NCBI GenBank assembly: GCA_022560025.1
Contig: JAFISE010000192.1
Span: 1 to 55,695 of the forward strand
Length of the DNA: 55,695 bases
Source: Stagonosporopsis chrysanthemi
Lineage: Eukaryota > Ascomycota > Dothideomycetes > Pleosporales > Didymellaceae
Direction of reading: 5' to 3'
The notes below the pieces were generated by a model. It saw only the letters and a list, made by a program, of their open reading frames with translations. It searched no databases and was not told the origin of the DNA. Positions 8,968-20,117 of the stretch are shown piece after piece. The position numbers were made by a program, and so were the translations under genes. The first letter of the stretch is position 1. Each line of letters starts with the position of its first letter.

Positions 8968-11490
8968 ATGGTTGAGTCAAAGCCTGGCTCCCAGGCGCAC
9001 TCGCCGAATATGGCCGGAAAGGGCAATGGAGGGAGACAGCGCACGATACAAAGCTGCTTGACATGTCGGCGTCGCAAAGTCAAATGCGATCATGAACATC
9101 CCATCTGCGGAGCCTGCACGCGTGGTAACCATGTTTGCACCTGGTCGAATCATTTGCAAGGGCAGACATCCACCGGAAGAATTTCAAAGCCATCAACGCC
9201 AGGGACTGGCAGGATTGCGAAAAACAGCGACGTTCAATCACGCCTTGACCGTCTTGAACTTTTGTTGGAGAAGGCAGTCGCAGGGCAAAGCAGCAAACCA
9301 TCTGTACCTGCTCGAGCAATTAGCGACAGCGAAATGAAGGACAGTGACGCTGCGTTAACGCCGTCATCGAACAGTCAGACCTCTCACGGTGCTGGCATGG
9401 CCGACGATGGCGACGGAACCCTTCTTCTGGATGGTGGACAGTCGAAATTCGTCTCTTCCTTGCACTATGCCCTACTTGCAGAAGAAGTGAGTGAGCTCAT
9501 TGAGAACTTGCGGATTATGAAGGCTTACACAATACAGATTCAGGATATCAAAGCTTTGCTCGGTGACAAGACCGATGAAGAGCGAAAACAAGTACCTCAG
9601 AGCAGTCTTGTTGACCTACTTTCGTTAGGCAGGGCAGGCGCAGGATCTAACCTGGACCAACTGCTACCGCACACCCAAGAGCAGCGCGATACTCTCTTGG
9701 ACGTGTATTTTACTAATATCGATCCCATAGTCAAAATCACACACAAGCCGACTGTCGTGCGCAGGTACTCGATGTACATGCACGATACCCATCCCCTGGC
9801 CTTTGCGATATGCTTTTCTGCTATCAACTCATTACCGCCCAACGTAGTACAGAGTCGGTTCAGTGAGACGAAGGAAGACCTCCTAGATCGCTTCCAGCTC
9901 GGCATCGAGATTTCTTTGGCTCGAGAGAACTACCTCACAACCTCAAGCCTGGAGATTTTCCAAGGGTTTGTGCTGTGGTTGACGTGTATTACGAAGGAAG
10001 AAGACATGGGTAAGCAGCTATAGCATGCATTCCTCGATATGTCCGGTCTGACCGCACCCAATAGATAAAGCGTGGGCGCTGCTCGGCATTGCAATGCGCA
10101 TTGCACTGAATCAGGGCTTGCATCGCGATCCATCTTTGTTTCCGATTGGGTCTATGGATGCGCTCACGATAGAGCTTCGCCGTCGCATATGGCATCAACT
10201 AGGTCATCTGGAATTTCGTGCTGCTGAGTGCAAGGGGCAAGAGCCAAGTTTGTCTGAGGACTACTATACAACACTTCCCCCGCGTAATGTTGAAGACGAA
10301 GACCTGGTTGATGGAGCGAGCCCGGGACCAGCACCATATGATGAGGCACGGTTCACGTCGATCACCTTTCAGCTCGTTAGATATCAGGGTATGTCAGCAC
10401 TGAGGCGGATCATTCGAAGCACATACCATCTGGAAAGGCGCATGCTGGACTCAGGACTCCATGGTACGTCAAGACCAGACCCTGCGCAGGAATTGCAGGA
10501 TCTCTACGAACAAATAAAGAAGATGCTCGACGAAGTGCACGAGGAGTCCCACCGGAAGTATTTGCGCTTCTGCAATCCGGAGATACCTATGCATAGATTA
10601 TGCATGGGCTTGGCCTCATTGCTTGAGTGGCGGTGCTACCTGCTCTTCTGGCTTCGCATGCCCAGAGCATACAGAGATGTGGTTTTTTCCAACGACATCC
10701 GTAAATCGTACGTCATTCATTGACAATCTGAGCAGTATTTACTGACACCCTATAGGATATTCGAGAAATCTGTCAACTGTATCGAGACGATCAATGGGGC
10801 ATCGGTAGATGTTGACGCCGCTCGATTCCGATGGCACATCGGTAGGCATACCTCCCCTTTGACTCACTATCTCTGACATCGACAGGTGGTGTTGCTTCTT
10901 TCCAAGCCATCATGCACGTGCTTTCCGAATTACGCAACCCGATGTTTGACAGTCCCGACCGGCAGCGAGCGCTCAGGGCGCTGCAAATGTCACGCATATT
11001 GCGCGAGAACAATGGCGCCAAGGCGTGGCTCGCGGTCAAAGCCATGATCGACAAAGCAATACAAGAACACAGCATGTCGCAAAGAAACAAATCCCAGAGC
11101 TCAAGTGCTTACGCAAGTCCGAGCGCACCCGTTCCTACTGCAATCCAGCACGACGGCAATGTCCAGGTCTATCCAGGGCAGGGCCAGCTTCCAAGCTACG
11201 CGATTCAATCATCGTCGAGACCATACAGCCAGTCCGCAGCGACATCCCAGCCTGCGCAAAGCTACAACCAAGTGAGCTACGTTCAATCGATAGGATCGAT
11301 GCAAGAGCAAGCCGCGCCAAGCTGGGAAGATATCAACCTTAGCAATATCAACAACATCGTCGATAGCCAGCCTACACCTGGTATAGTGCCAGAGTTTGAT
11401 TTCGGCTTTTGGGGTGACCCCTTCACCTACGAAAACGAGCCCGCTACATTTCCCACAGAGGGCACTTACTTTTCTCCTTGGACCGGATAG
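8968..11490 (+). CDS. Zn2Cys6 fungal transcription factor
   Basis: A 791-aa product from four exons, with introns at 10010-10064, 10708-10755 and 10842-10885, all GT-AG with matching phases. The zinc cluster is complete: Cys 30, 33, 40, 47, 50 and 57 with C-x2-C-x6-C-x6-C-x2-C-x6-C spacing and a basic RRRKVKC core. A short linker and a leucine-rich dimerisation helix follow (about residues 90-105). The middle is the fungal-specific regulatory (MHR) domain, marked by a segment like RIALNQGLHRDP and then ELRRRIWH. The C-terminal ~150 residues are Gln/Ser/Tyr-rich and end in an acidic aromatic stretch suited to activation. It should act as a nuclear DNA-binding regulator of CGG-type sites. The adjacent divergent aldehyde dehydrogenase is a plausible target, not a demonstrated one. 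Confidence 0.92.
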
Positions 11491-12274
11491 CCAAGTGGAG
11501 TTGAATTTGTTACATATCGATACCCCTCCAATGAATCACGTCCAACGTGTGGTTTCACACTGCCTTGCTTTGGATGCCTTGCTTTGGATCACTAGAAAGC
11601 GTTTGGGTTCCAGGGCCAGGATTCTTCGTAACCTTTCTTGAGCTGATGGACATGGTCGCACGACCCCTGCCTGCCCTTGATATATATTACACCGGTGCCG
11701 GGCCGTCCCTCCCCATACCCAGAACCAATCAGTTCTCCGCCAGAATTAATGACAGCGATCACGGAACCAACAAAGACTTGCCTTAATCGCCTGGCCACCA
11801 TACACCCGAAGCTTCTGCAGCAAACTGTGCCACAGATAGCGCGGCACACTGCAGCTGAGCTTCTGCAATGGTGGTAAGAGCATACTGAAGTAAGAACGAT
11901 TACGCATTTCGACCTGCCTCATTCATGTCAGTAAATGAGATGGCTTATGCTCAAACACTGGCGAAATGGGCGGGGACCGGAGGAACCGTGGGGGCGAATC
12001 CTATAGAACGACGCACGGTGCGCAATGCGCAATACTGCCACCCTACAGCATGCGGGGTGTCGATATCGATATGACAACAACCCGGAAAGTATACGTCAGA
12101 TAGATCTGATTGGACTTGACCCCCAGTCTTTCCAACACCCAACATGCACATGTGGCTGAGTGCGTGCACCACCTGGAGTCGCCAAGCACAAGACGCTGGT
12201 CCGCGACAGAAGTTGATATGATGCTGCCAACATCGACTTGTTCGTACAATTTAGATTGCACCTTTTATATCGAA
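11491..12274. other. Intergenic, nothing recognised
   Basis: About 0.8 kb between two rightward genes. The last part (12110-12274) is open in frame with the next gene but has no good start before 12218. Confidence 0.5.
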
Positions 12275-13922
12275 ATGGCCAAAGGCGACAACATCAGTCG
12301 TGGTAACCTCCAGCGTCATGGCATCTTCTTGTATCCAGCCGACAACGAGGCCCGATATGATTCGACGCAGTCAACCCGACCCGTGCTTCCCGATCACGTA
12401 GAATCCGTTCGTGAAGGTCTACTCGAAATGGAGAACATCATATTAGGTGGTTGGGAGCGTCGCTTTCGTAAAGAAGCCGGCAAGTATGCTGGGCTAGGTG
12501 TGGGAGACACTTGGTCTGCCGAGCCTTCAGGCTCAGAAATTATCCAAGGAGAGGAATACTGGATCGATAGGCGCAAGGGTGGCAAAGAATGGACTCGTGC
12601 GGACAAGAATCTTGAGAATTGCATGCGAATAGCAATACAGGCAAGAGAGTTGCTGGATGATCCAGAGGCAGGATGGAATTACTTCTGGAGGAGCCACTTC
12701 TTTCGTTTGTTCAGTGAGGAGATTTCTAGGCAACCACGTCTTAAGTAAGTCCTCCATGGATATGCAGCAATGTGGCCCCTTTTGAGCATAGACAAGGCAA
12801 AACTTTTATCTTCAGCAAAGTACTGACTTCGTATCAGCCCTATGCTCGACAAATGGTCTCTGTAAGTATCTGCACGTAGTTTAGTGCCTCACCTTATGGA
12901 AACTGAATCTATTACAGACACGGTGAAGTCACTTGGACCGGATTTCGTAACTGGAACATACCATGTGCTGAAGAGGGAGCCCTGGCTAGGACAGCGCCCA
13001 AACCCGACCTGACTTACGCCTTCCCTACTCAAGACTGGCAAACAAGAGCATCGAAAGGCTTTGCAAAGGATGAATTTCTCCAGACGTTCTCCCTCCCAGT
13101 GCTCGCAAGACTGATCGAAGACGATGTGGCATGCACACCGACCATTGCAATAGAGAAGTGGATCGAAGCGCCCGGGAAGATAAAACTAAGCGACGCCGAC
13201 AGATCTTGCTTCCCTTGGGCCGTGGTTGAAATGAAGAAATATCCCACAAAAGACAAAGCATCTATAGAGAGATGTTACTGCCAAGCTGCAAATGCGTCTG
13301 CTGCTGCTTTCGATATGCATACTCAGCTATTCGAAAGAACTGACGACGGGCTCATGTCGCGACAGCCGCCCATCATAAGCTTCACGTGCGTTGGGCCAAT
13401 TGTCAAGGTTTGGCTCACTTATGATGACGGGTCAAAGAAGGTAAGTGTTGGCCGGCCGCGAAAATGTTCAAAGCTGACCAGTCATAGTGCATGGTTTGCA
13501 TATGGACCACGTCGGTACAGCTGACTTGGGGCGCGGCCTCTCTACAAGCAATTATTAAGAACATGCATGTCTGGGCTTCACGATTGTTAAAACCGAAGCT
13601 ACAAAGTTGCGTTCACAGATTATCAGTGTCTCTACAGCAGACAAGTCGAGACCATTCCCCATCGCCTTCAGTCTCTGATGACTCTGATGACTCACGGGAA
13701 GCTGCAACAGAGACTTCGGACTCCCCCACAAACGAAACTGGGCTTGATTTTGACATGTCAGCAGAGACCGATGAATCAGAGCAGCCCCTGCAACGGGATA
13801 TGAGCAACAGCGAGAGTGACTTTACGTCTAAGCATGATGATGAAGATGAATCGGAAGAGGCTATATATTCGGACATTTCCAGTGACGGTCTCCCAAAACT
13901 GCCAAAATACCGATATCGCTAG
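12275..13922 (+). CDS. PD-(D/E)XK nuclease-like fungal protein
   Basis: A 483-aa product from four exons, with introns at 12745-12837, 12862-12917 and 13441-13487 (all GT-AG, in phase). The start is set at ATG 12275 in a good context; ATG 12218 in the same frame is an alternative. The central region, about residues 230-340, ends in CFPWAVVEMKKYP, the E-x-K part of a PD-(D/E)XK active site, with an acidic SDADRS just before it. Then come a helix with Cys and Ala-rich sequence and a strand-rich part that ends the fold after the last intron. This arrangement is typical of a widespread, expanded fungal family annotated as PD-(D/E)XK nuclease-like. The last ~90 residues are Ser/Asp/Glu-rich and disordered. 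Nuclease activity and role are unknown. It stands alone between two long intergenic gaps. Confidence 0.75.
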
Positions 13923-15204
13923 CACGAGGTCAAGTGTGTTTGTACGACAGGGCGATCAGATACTGTCGTGACACATAGCATCTGACAGGCTTCGCACTGA
14001 CACGCTCCCACCACGAGCCTGTGGGACGCGGCCCACATGCTCTCCCCAGCTCGGAGCTGGTCACACTTTTCTCCGGTGCTCTCTAGTATATATAGGTTCC
14101 AGGTGATAGTTTCCATTCGACAGTGGTCCAATCCAACGATCGCCTGAACACGCTCCGAGAAGCTTCTCTTTTCTTCCACAGATACCTAGAGATAGTAGTC
14201 TCTAGACGTAGATTGCTTACAGCCAAGGGTGTTGATAGCGGCGACCTGAAGACAAATCTGGAGCATTTTTTGTACTTGAATTATTTCTCTAAGCTACTCT
14301 ACTCCCTATTTCGCGCCTATGTTACACACAGTCTTTCCTCCTTTCATTCCCAGCTTTTCCGAGTCTCAGACTGCTAAGTTGGGCTGTGGTAATTGAGTCG
14401 CCTTTCGAGAGGTCCGAGGTCTACTGCATCTCAGCCTCAAGTCTACTGAGCCTTTGGTGGCACACGACAGCCTTGTCTTCATAAACGTTTAAAGCAGTTT
14501 CAAGAGTGAATTCCGGAAATAGATTCAGCTCGCGCAACTCGGACATAGCAGCCGCCTTACTAGTACTCAGCTGTAGTCCTATGCTGATTACTTCGTGTCG
14601 CAGCGCCGAAGGTCTACATCATCGCGCCAATCCAGTGCTTGAATGTGCGTACTTTTTGGCCCCTTTTTGGCCGCGACACTTCGACAAACAGACGACCCAG
14701 TAAGAAAATTCAAGTCTGCTCGTTGGGAGCACACTATCTACCGGCTCTGGATTATCGGCGCCATGAGATCGATTTTGGGCCTCTAGCACAAAGCATCTGT
14801 ATACCCCGAAGTTGCAGTCCGTGCAAGCTGCGCAGGCTCGACAGAATGGCGTAAGACGTTGTGTACTACAATTTTGGTACCATGGGACTTGGCTTCGAGC
14901 ACCAGTTCTGGAATACAGGCTGTTAATTGGTGTGGACATGGTGAACGGAAGTTGCACAGGAGGCCGAGTAGTGCAGACAGGTCAGTGAGTTTAAGTTAAG
15001 TCTGTTCTCGTTATTTTGTGAAACGAGGGGGTTGATGGGGACGGTTGATGTGGACGGTTGATAGGGATTGAATTATTTAAGATGCCTGCTGGATTCTCAG
15101 ATTTGATTGGGATGCTGGCTTGTACCAGCGCTCCCATTATTGTTGCACTTATGAACAGACCGTGGATATGAACAACATTTTTGGATAGAGTGTTTGAATG
15201 GGCG
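13923..15204. other. Intergenic, nothing recognised apart from a small tandem repeat
   Basis: About 1.3 kb without a convincing frame. A short tandem repeat sits at 15031-15065. Confidence 0.5.
15031..15065. repeat. Short tandem repeat, 13-bp unit containing GTTGAT
   Basis: GTTGAT recurs at 15031, 15044 and 15057 with GGACG between copies. It is a minor tandem repeat in non-coding DNA. Confidence 0.7.
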
Positions 15205-15733
15205 TCACCTTTGGCGAAAAGGAATAGGCAGATCGCGACCTGATTTGGTAGTAGGTGCGAGAGCTTGGCCGATCAGAGATTCACAGCTATTGAACGTTCT
15301 AGATATCATTCTGCAGGTTGCTTTGACGTCTTCTTCAAGGTATCCTTCTATGATATGACGTTCTGGGGTCCAAGTAGTTGCGTTGTTTACGAACTCGATA
15401 TCTTGCTCAGGCTTTGATGCAGGTGATACTCTGATGTCTGGAATATTGCTATGAAAAGCAGGAGCGTGTTTCTGGTACAAAAGATCTTCTCGCGGTTTCC
15501 GTTGTAGCTGAAAAGTCGGCGTAAATGAGCGACTATTCCATTGATAAGACCCTACTTACGCAGCTCGAGCCAGCTTTACAATCCTTTTCAGGGTTGATGC
15601 TGCTGCCATGATCGGTTCTGATTTGTGGACTCACCCTATCTCGGAAGTAACTGACGTATGTACGAACGTTGTGGCTGACTCCTTTCGTAGCTGATGGATT
15701 CAAAGGTCGTAAAGTTGATGCCAAAACAAACAT
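15205..15733 (-). CDS. Small unknown protein, possibly organelle-targeted
   Basis: ATG 15733-15731 opens a 58-codon exon. A 52-bp intron (15508-15559, GTAAGT donor, TTTTCAG acceptor) joins it in phase 0 to a 101-codon exon ending at TGA 15205-15207, giving 158 aa. The N-terminus is rich in Ser, Thr, Arg and hydrophobic residues with no acidic residue in the first 30, which would suit a mitochondrial presequence. The rest is Pro/Ser/Glu-rich and matches no family I know. It lies 114 bp downstream of the dehydratase-like gene on the same strand, so the two could be co-regulated. The clean splice sites and joined frame are the main support. Confidence 0.45.
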
Positions 15734-15846
15734 CTTCTTTTATATCTTGTCATATCAACATGTAACTTCAAGCGGTTTGCTTGATTCTTACCCTATTGAA
15801 AATCCATTTCTGCAATTTCAACCATGAAATTATCTCCACTTCTCAT

Positions 15847-16794
15847 TTATACCGAAGGCCATTTATAGGACATCCAAGTCTCCAAGGTGCGGTTCCAGTC
15901 TCCACTTCCCAACTGGATATGGACAAACAGATCCATGTACTGCTTCCACACCGCATCTCGTCCAACCATATAGCCTAGCTCTTCGAACGTAAAGGTTGCG
16001 TTCGGGTTGACAATGCAAAGTACTTCGGGGTGCAAGCGGACCTGCAGTTCAACCTCGATGAGATCGCTGATCATGGCATCGGCATCTTCATCCATGACTG
16101 CCTTGTAGACGGCATTATTATCCTGAACCAATACGATAGAAGCCGTCTTCAAGTTCGCCCGGTCAAATGCCTCGTTTGTACCCCCAGGATTGACAGCAAC
16201 TTTGACACCAGCAGTATCAATATCTGCTAGAGACGAGAACTTGGCAAGATCTGCGCACCGCACGCAGGCTGCCTTGCCGACGCGCTGAATCGCAGTGGAA
16301 AAGAAAGCCTTTTGCGCACGGGCTAGGGTGATGCTGACGCCACTCATAGCAACATCGAATTTCTGTGCTGCAATATCCGCCGTGAGATTCGCCCAAACGG
16401 TGGGAACGAACTCGACTGGGCGTGAGAGACCAAGGGAGTTGGACAGTGTCTGGGCCAAGTCGATGTCGGCCCCAATATAAGTAGTGTTGATAGCTGGAGT
16501 AGCAGGTAGAGCTGTTCGGTTGGTTACTTTGTACGAGAACGGTTTATAATCCCCAGTCGTGCCGACTTTTAGGTAGCCGCGGGCCTGGATTTTGTCAAGA
16601 ATGGAGGTGATGTTGCTGTACGAGGTTGGCACCGAATAGCTGCGAAAGATCAGCTGTCTGGGTTGTAAAAATAGTTACGGACGTTCGGACTTGGGAGAGT
16701 ACTGAGAGCGATGCTCATCTTTTCCTTCTGACGCAATGGCAAATGGGCTGGCCAGCAAATAGGTGGCCACGAGTACTGATATGTGGCTTCTCAT
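15847..16794 (-). CDS. Secreted cyclohexadienyl (arogenate/prephenate) dehydratase-like protein of bacterial type
   Basis: Two exons give 302 aa, with an intron at 16640-16678 (39 bp, GTAACT donor, CTGAT branch, CGCAG acceptor). Exon 1, from ATG 16794-16792, encodes a signal peptide: MRSH, then a hydrophobic stretch, then an SPFAIASEG cleavage region. The mature part is a type 3 periplasmic solute-binding fold and closely follows bacterial cyclohexadienyl dehydratase (PheC). Diagnostic segments are TTGDYKPFSY near the start, DVAMSGVSITLARAQKAFFS in the middle, VNPGGTNEAFDRANLK after it, and a final W-x-SYKWPSV. PheC turns prephenate or arogenate into phenylpyruvate or phenylalanine in the bacterial periplasm. 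Fungi normally use an unrelated cytosolic prephenate dehydratase. Transfer from bacteria followed by gain of a secretion exon is the likely history. Whether it is an enzyme or a binding protein here is unknown. Confidence 0.82.
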
Positions 16795-18192
16795 TGTGGC
16801 AAGTGTTCTTGGCAGCTTCTGACAACCTCGAGACTAACATTGTCCACATTATAAGTAGCTTCAATACACTTGTACGGACCGCAGATCTCCGCTATCGCTC
16901 CAGTTGAAGATCGTATCGGCCCGTTTGGCAGCGTCGCCGAGGTTGCGCCGCTGGCACCTGGCGTGCTTTAAAAGCTCTTCTCGAGTGATACTGGACGATG
17001 CAAGGCACAGCTGAAAACCCCAACGATTTCGTATCATCAAGTATGACTCAGACAAAGGTTCCGGAGCTGCTTTTACACCAAGATCTGTTTTTGACGAATA
17101 TTCGGAGCTTCAAACAAGGGCCAGCCAGGAAACCAATTGCAAGACGCCACGAAGAAGCTCATCTCTTTCGAGCGATTGTTCTTGGGAACAAAAGACCCCT
17201 GAGTTGGCTACAACACCCACAGCAGATTCATTAAATGTGTTTGCGCAGAGGCGTAGTGCTCACTGCTCTGTATACTTTGTACTACTGAAGTTGCAACGGA
17301 CACAGCCGATACCTTATCTCACCAACGAGACCAACGTCCACCAAAATACCCACACTCCACCTGCTATTCTCACAGACGGAAATAAGGACAAAAACATACA
17401 ACAGCGGGTATTCGCTAGTGGTCACCCACCTAACTACTAATCCGCCGGTACGTTGCTTAAATAGGGCTGAGCGAACGGGAAGCCTTGTTTTCAACGTCCT
17501 ATGATCGTATGTATCAGTTCTGTGCACAGTGTGTTATATGATTCTGTTATCCGCTCTATTAGCTCCAGGGGTGGCTGTACGGCCCCCAGAAAAACCATCA
17601 GAATTCGTTGTATAGTCTATATGCCGCCGTAACACATACTCCTCCTTACCAGTAAAACACCTCATGCTTCGGGTTCATCTCAACCTGCAGTTTTATTGTT
17701 GATACTGCTTGAGCCGGTTGTAGGTTGGTCGATGCTGCCCTTTTGCATGCAGGTGCTGACAATTCTCTAGTGTTCACTCTAAATCCTGCTTTTGTCGCTT
17801 GGATTCCATGGATATTTTGTCCCTTGAAGTTGATCCAGCGTCAATTAGTGTCGCACATTCATGTTTTCGGTCCTGCGGTTTAACACTATACACATACTTG
17901 CTTCCCGAAGCCCTGCCATCTTCAGCAATGCAATTTCCCAGATCAACTTGGCTTTCATGAGGAAGGGCACAACAAATGCGAGGATTGGAGATGTGGCTGA
18001 AGCCCGTTGGCTTTTTATCTCCTCAAACACCCATGGTCTCCGATTTCCCTTATTTGATGGAAGGAATACCTACCGTGGTACCCAACCGCCAAGCTATATT
18101 AGCCTGACTGGCCGATACTTCTTGAGTGCATGCACACCCTTCGTCGCACGTCGCCTCATTTCACCAAATTTACAATCGACTTCACTCTCAAC
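16795..18192. other. Intergenic, nothing recognised
   Basis: About 1.4 kb between divergently oriented genes. There is an open frame at 17861-18364 in a different phase from the membrane-protein gene, without recognisable content. Confidence 0.45.
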
Positions 18193-19064
18193 ATGCCCCG
18201 AAGACCGTTCGAAGCACCTACAAATATTCGCTTTGCGACATACTGCCTGCTATCGCTGGTATCAGTTGCGATCTTCCAATTCACCCCTTTTGATGATGCC
18301 AACTGTGCGATGCAGCAACTTTGGCTCGCTAGTCCCTGCATCGCGATGGTCGTCGTCTATATGATCAACAAGATCGTCATCAAGCGCTCCACGGCATCCA
18401 AGAACTCATGTCTACATCCGGTTTATACTGCACCAATCTCAGCTGTGCTTGTTCTCCTTGGTCAGCTAGCAAACTGGACTCGAGCCTATCTTACGATCCC
18501 TCCCACTGACATCGAACGCGGTACAAATATTCAAGCATGTGCCATTCACTTCGCAATGTCATTCTACGTACTCTCCGAGTGCGAGTTCTATCGTCTGTAC
18601 TGGACAACACACCGACATGACCAACCTCTCAACTTTCGCTCGCTATTCGAGGCCTTCTGCGCGGCTGATAAAGATCTGCCTTTGAGCAAAGCAGGGACTG
18701 CTTTAGCTACCATTTCGCGTTGCCGCCTCTCGAGTTGCCACCACGCCACGGCTGGCTTTCCCGTGACACCTTCATGAGGCACATCGCCGATTTGTTTGTT
18801 TTTTCTGTACCCTTCCATATGATTGGTATGGCATGCCTCGGCTACCCTGTCAAGCGCCTCGCGAATCCTGACCTCGATGGCGACGAATTTCCGTTAACTT
18901 TTGTAATGATGTGGGTGCTCTTCACTCCAGCGAACTCATTCTCCTTTGTGCTGGGAGGAAAACTCCTACGTCCCATACGATTGTTCAACAGGATACTATT
19001 TTGGTCAATCGTTGACTGCATAGGAAAAGTCTGGAAGCGGCGGAAGACCGCAACTCTGCGTTGA
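18193..19064 (+). CDS. Unknown multi-pass membrane protein; frame joins only by an intron or a 1-nt slip
   Basis: It starts at ATG 18193 (ATG 18130 is an in-frame alternative). Hydrophobic segments occur near FATYCLLSLVSVAIF, LWLASPCIAMVVVYM and ISAVLVLLGQLANW in the first part, and near LFVFSVPFHMIGMACLG and FVMMWVLFTP in the second. The two parts are in different frames. A canonical 98-bp intron (18597-18694, GTACTG donor, GCTGAT branch, GCAG acceptor) joins them in phase. However, the skipped DNA is itself open and protein-like, so one missing base near 18717 is the other reading. The topology recalls fungal wax-synthase-like or other small integral membrane families, but I recognise no motif. 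It ends at TGA 19062-19064. Confidence 0.5.
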
Positions 19065-20117
19065 TCAACGCGAAAGCATGTGTCACACTCAGACAATTCA
19101 CTGATCTGCTACACACGATTATCAACGCCATATCAAGTCTACGAGTACGTTCCATGCAAATTGAAGCAAGCTCCCGCCGTCATCGCTTGCACTCTGCTGG
19201 TATCCGTTGCTGCGATTTAAAACTATCACGCCCTCCAAGCTCACAGCTCAAGTCAGGGTCGAACTCAGGTTTTTGCGCCCCCAGTTATCACAATGCTAAT
19301 CGAACAAGAAATCTACCCCATTTCTGGAACAAGGGTTTCCTCGTGCTGGACTCCTACGACGGTTTACAAGCCTTCGAAGATGTGCGTGGTTCCATCGAGC
19401 ACCTGGCGTTTGCGATCGCCATACTCATGAGCAATACAAGCACAAGCTGCTTGTTATCTGACTCCGACTTAATGCAGACGACAACAGCGTCGAACAATCA
19501 AACAGCAGGCTTTTTCGATGGTCAGCCGGGGTGCCCTTACTTTCATCAAGCACGGGGAGCCATGTAGATGCCGTACAGGTGAACGGGACCGGAAGCGCGC
19601 AAAACCAGATGTGGCCCCGGCGGAGATCGACCTACTGTACGAGCCACGTAAACAACCATAACAGAATCAATATGAGATCGGACACCTGAACACGGAACTT
19701 GAAGAGCGCTTTTGAAGAAGCAGAAGAAGAGGCAGACTCCCCGTCAACAAGAAACGAGCACAGTTCCTCGTCATGAGACTCAGACTATGAGAAGCTATCA
19801 AAAAGACCATTGGAAGCTCTGATGATGCTAAGCTGCGCTCACCCGAGACCGCAAAGGGTTGGCGTCCAGTCTGGCTACCATTAAAGCGCTGAATAGTGCC
19901 CGGCATATGTTCAATGGTGGTGATGTCGCTTACTTTGGCCTTATGTAGGTTCTGGTTGTTAGTAGGGTTTCCTTACAATGTTAATGGTCGCATTCTTCCT
20001 TTCTCTTTTGGCTTGCCTTATGCTCCTTTACATCATCGTCTACCATCAACCAACGCGATTCACATGCAACATTACGGCCAGCTCTGCATGAAAAGGCTTC
20101 AGGGTCCTCTCCACTGC
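19065..20117. other. Intergenic, nothing recognised
   Basis: About 1 kb. A 168-codon open frame starting near 19061 has no recognisable content and overlaps the end of the previous gene, so it is not called. Confidence 0.45.

Noticed and set aside
19061..19567. 168-codon frame after the membrane-protein gene
   Set aside because: It overlaps the previous stop and has no protein-like segments.
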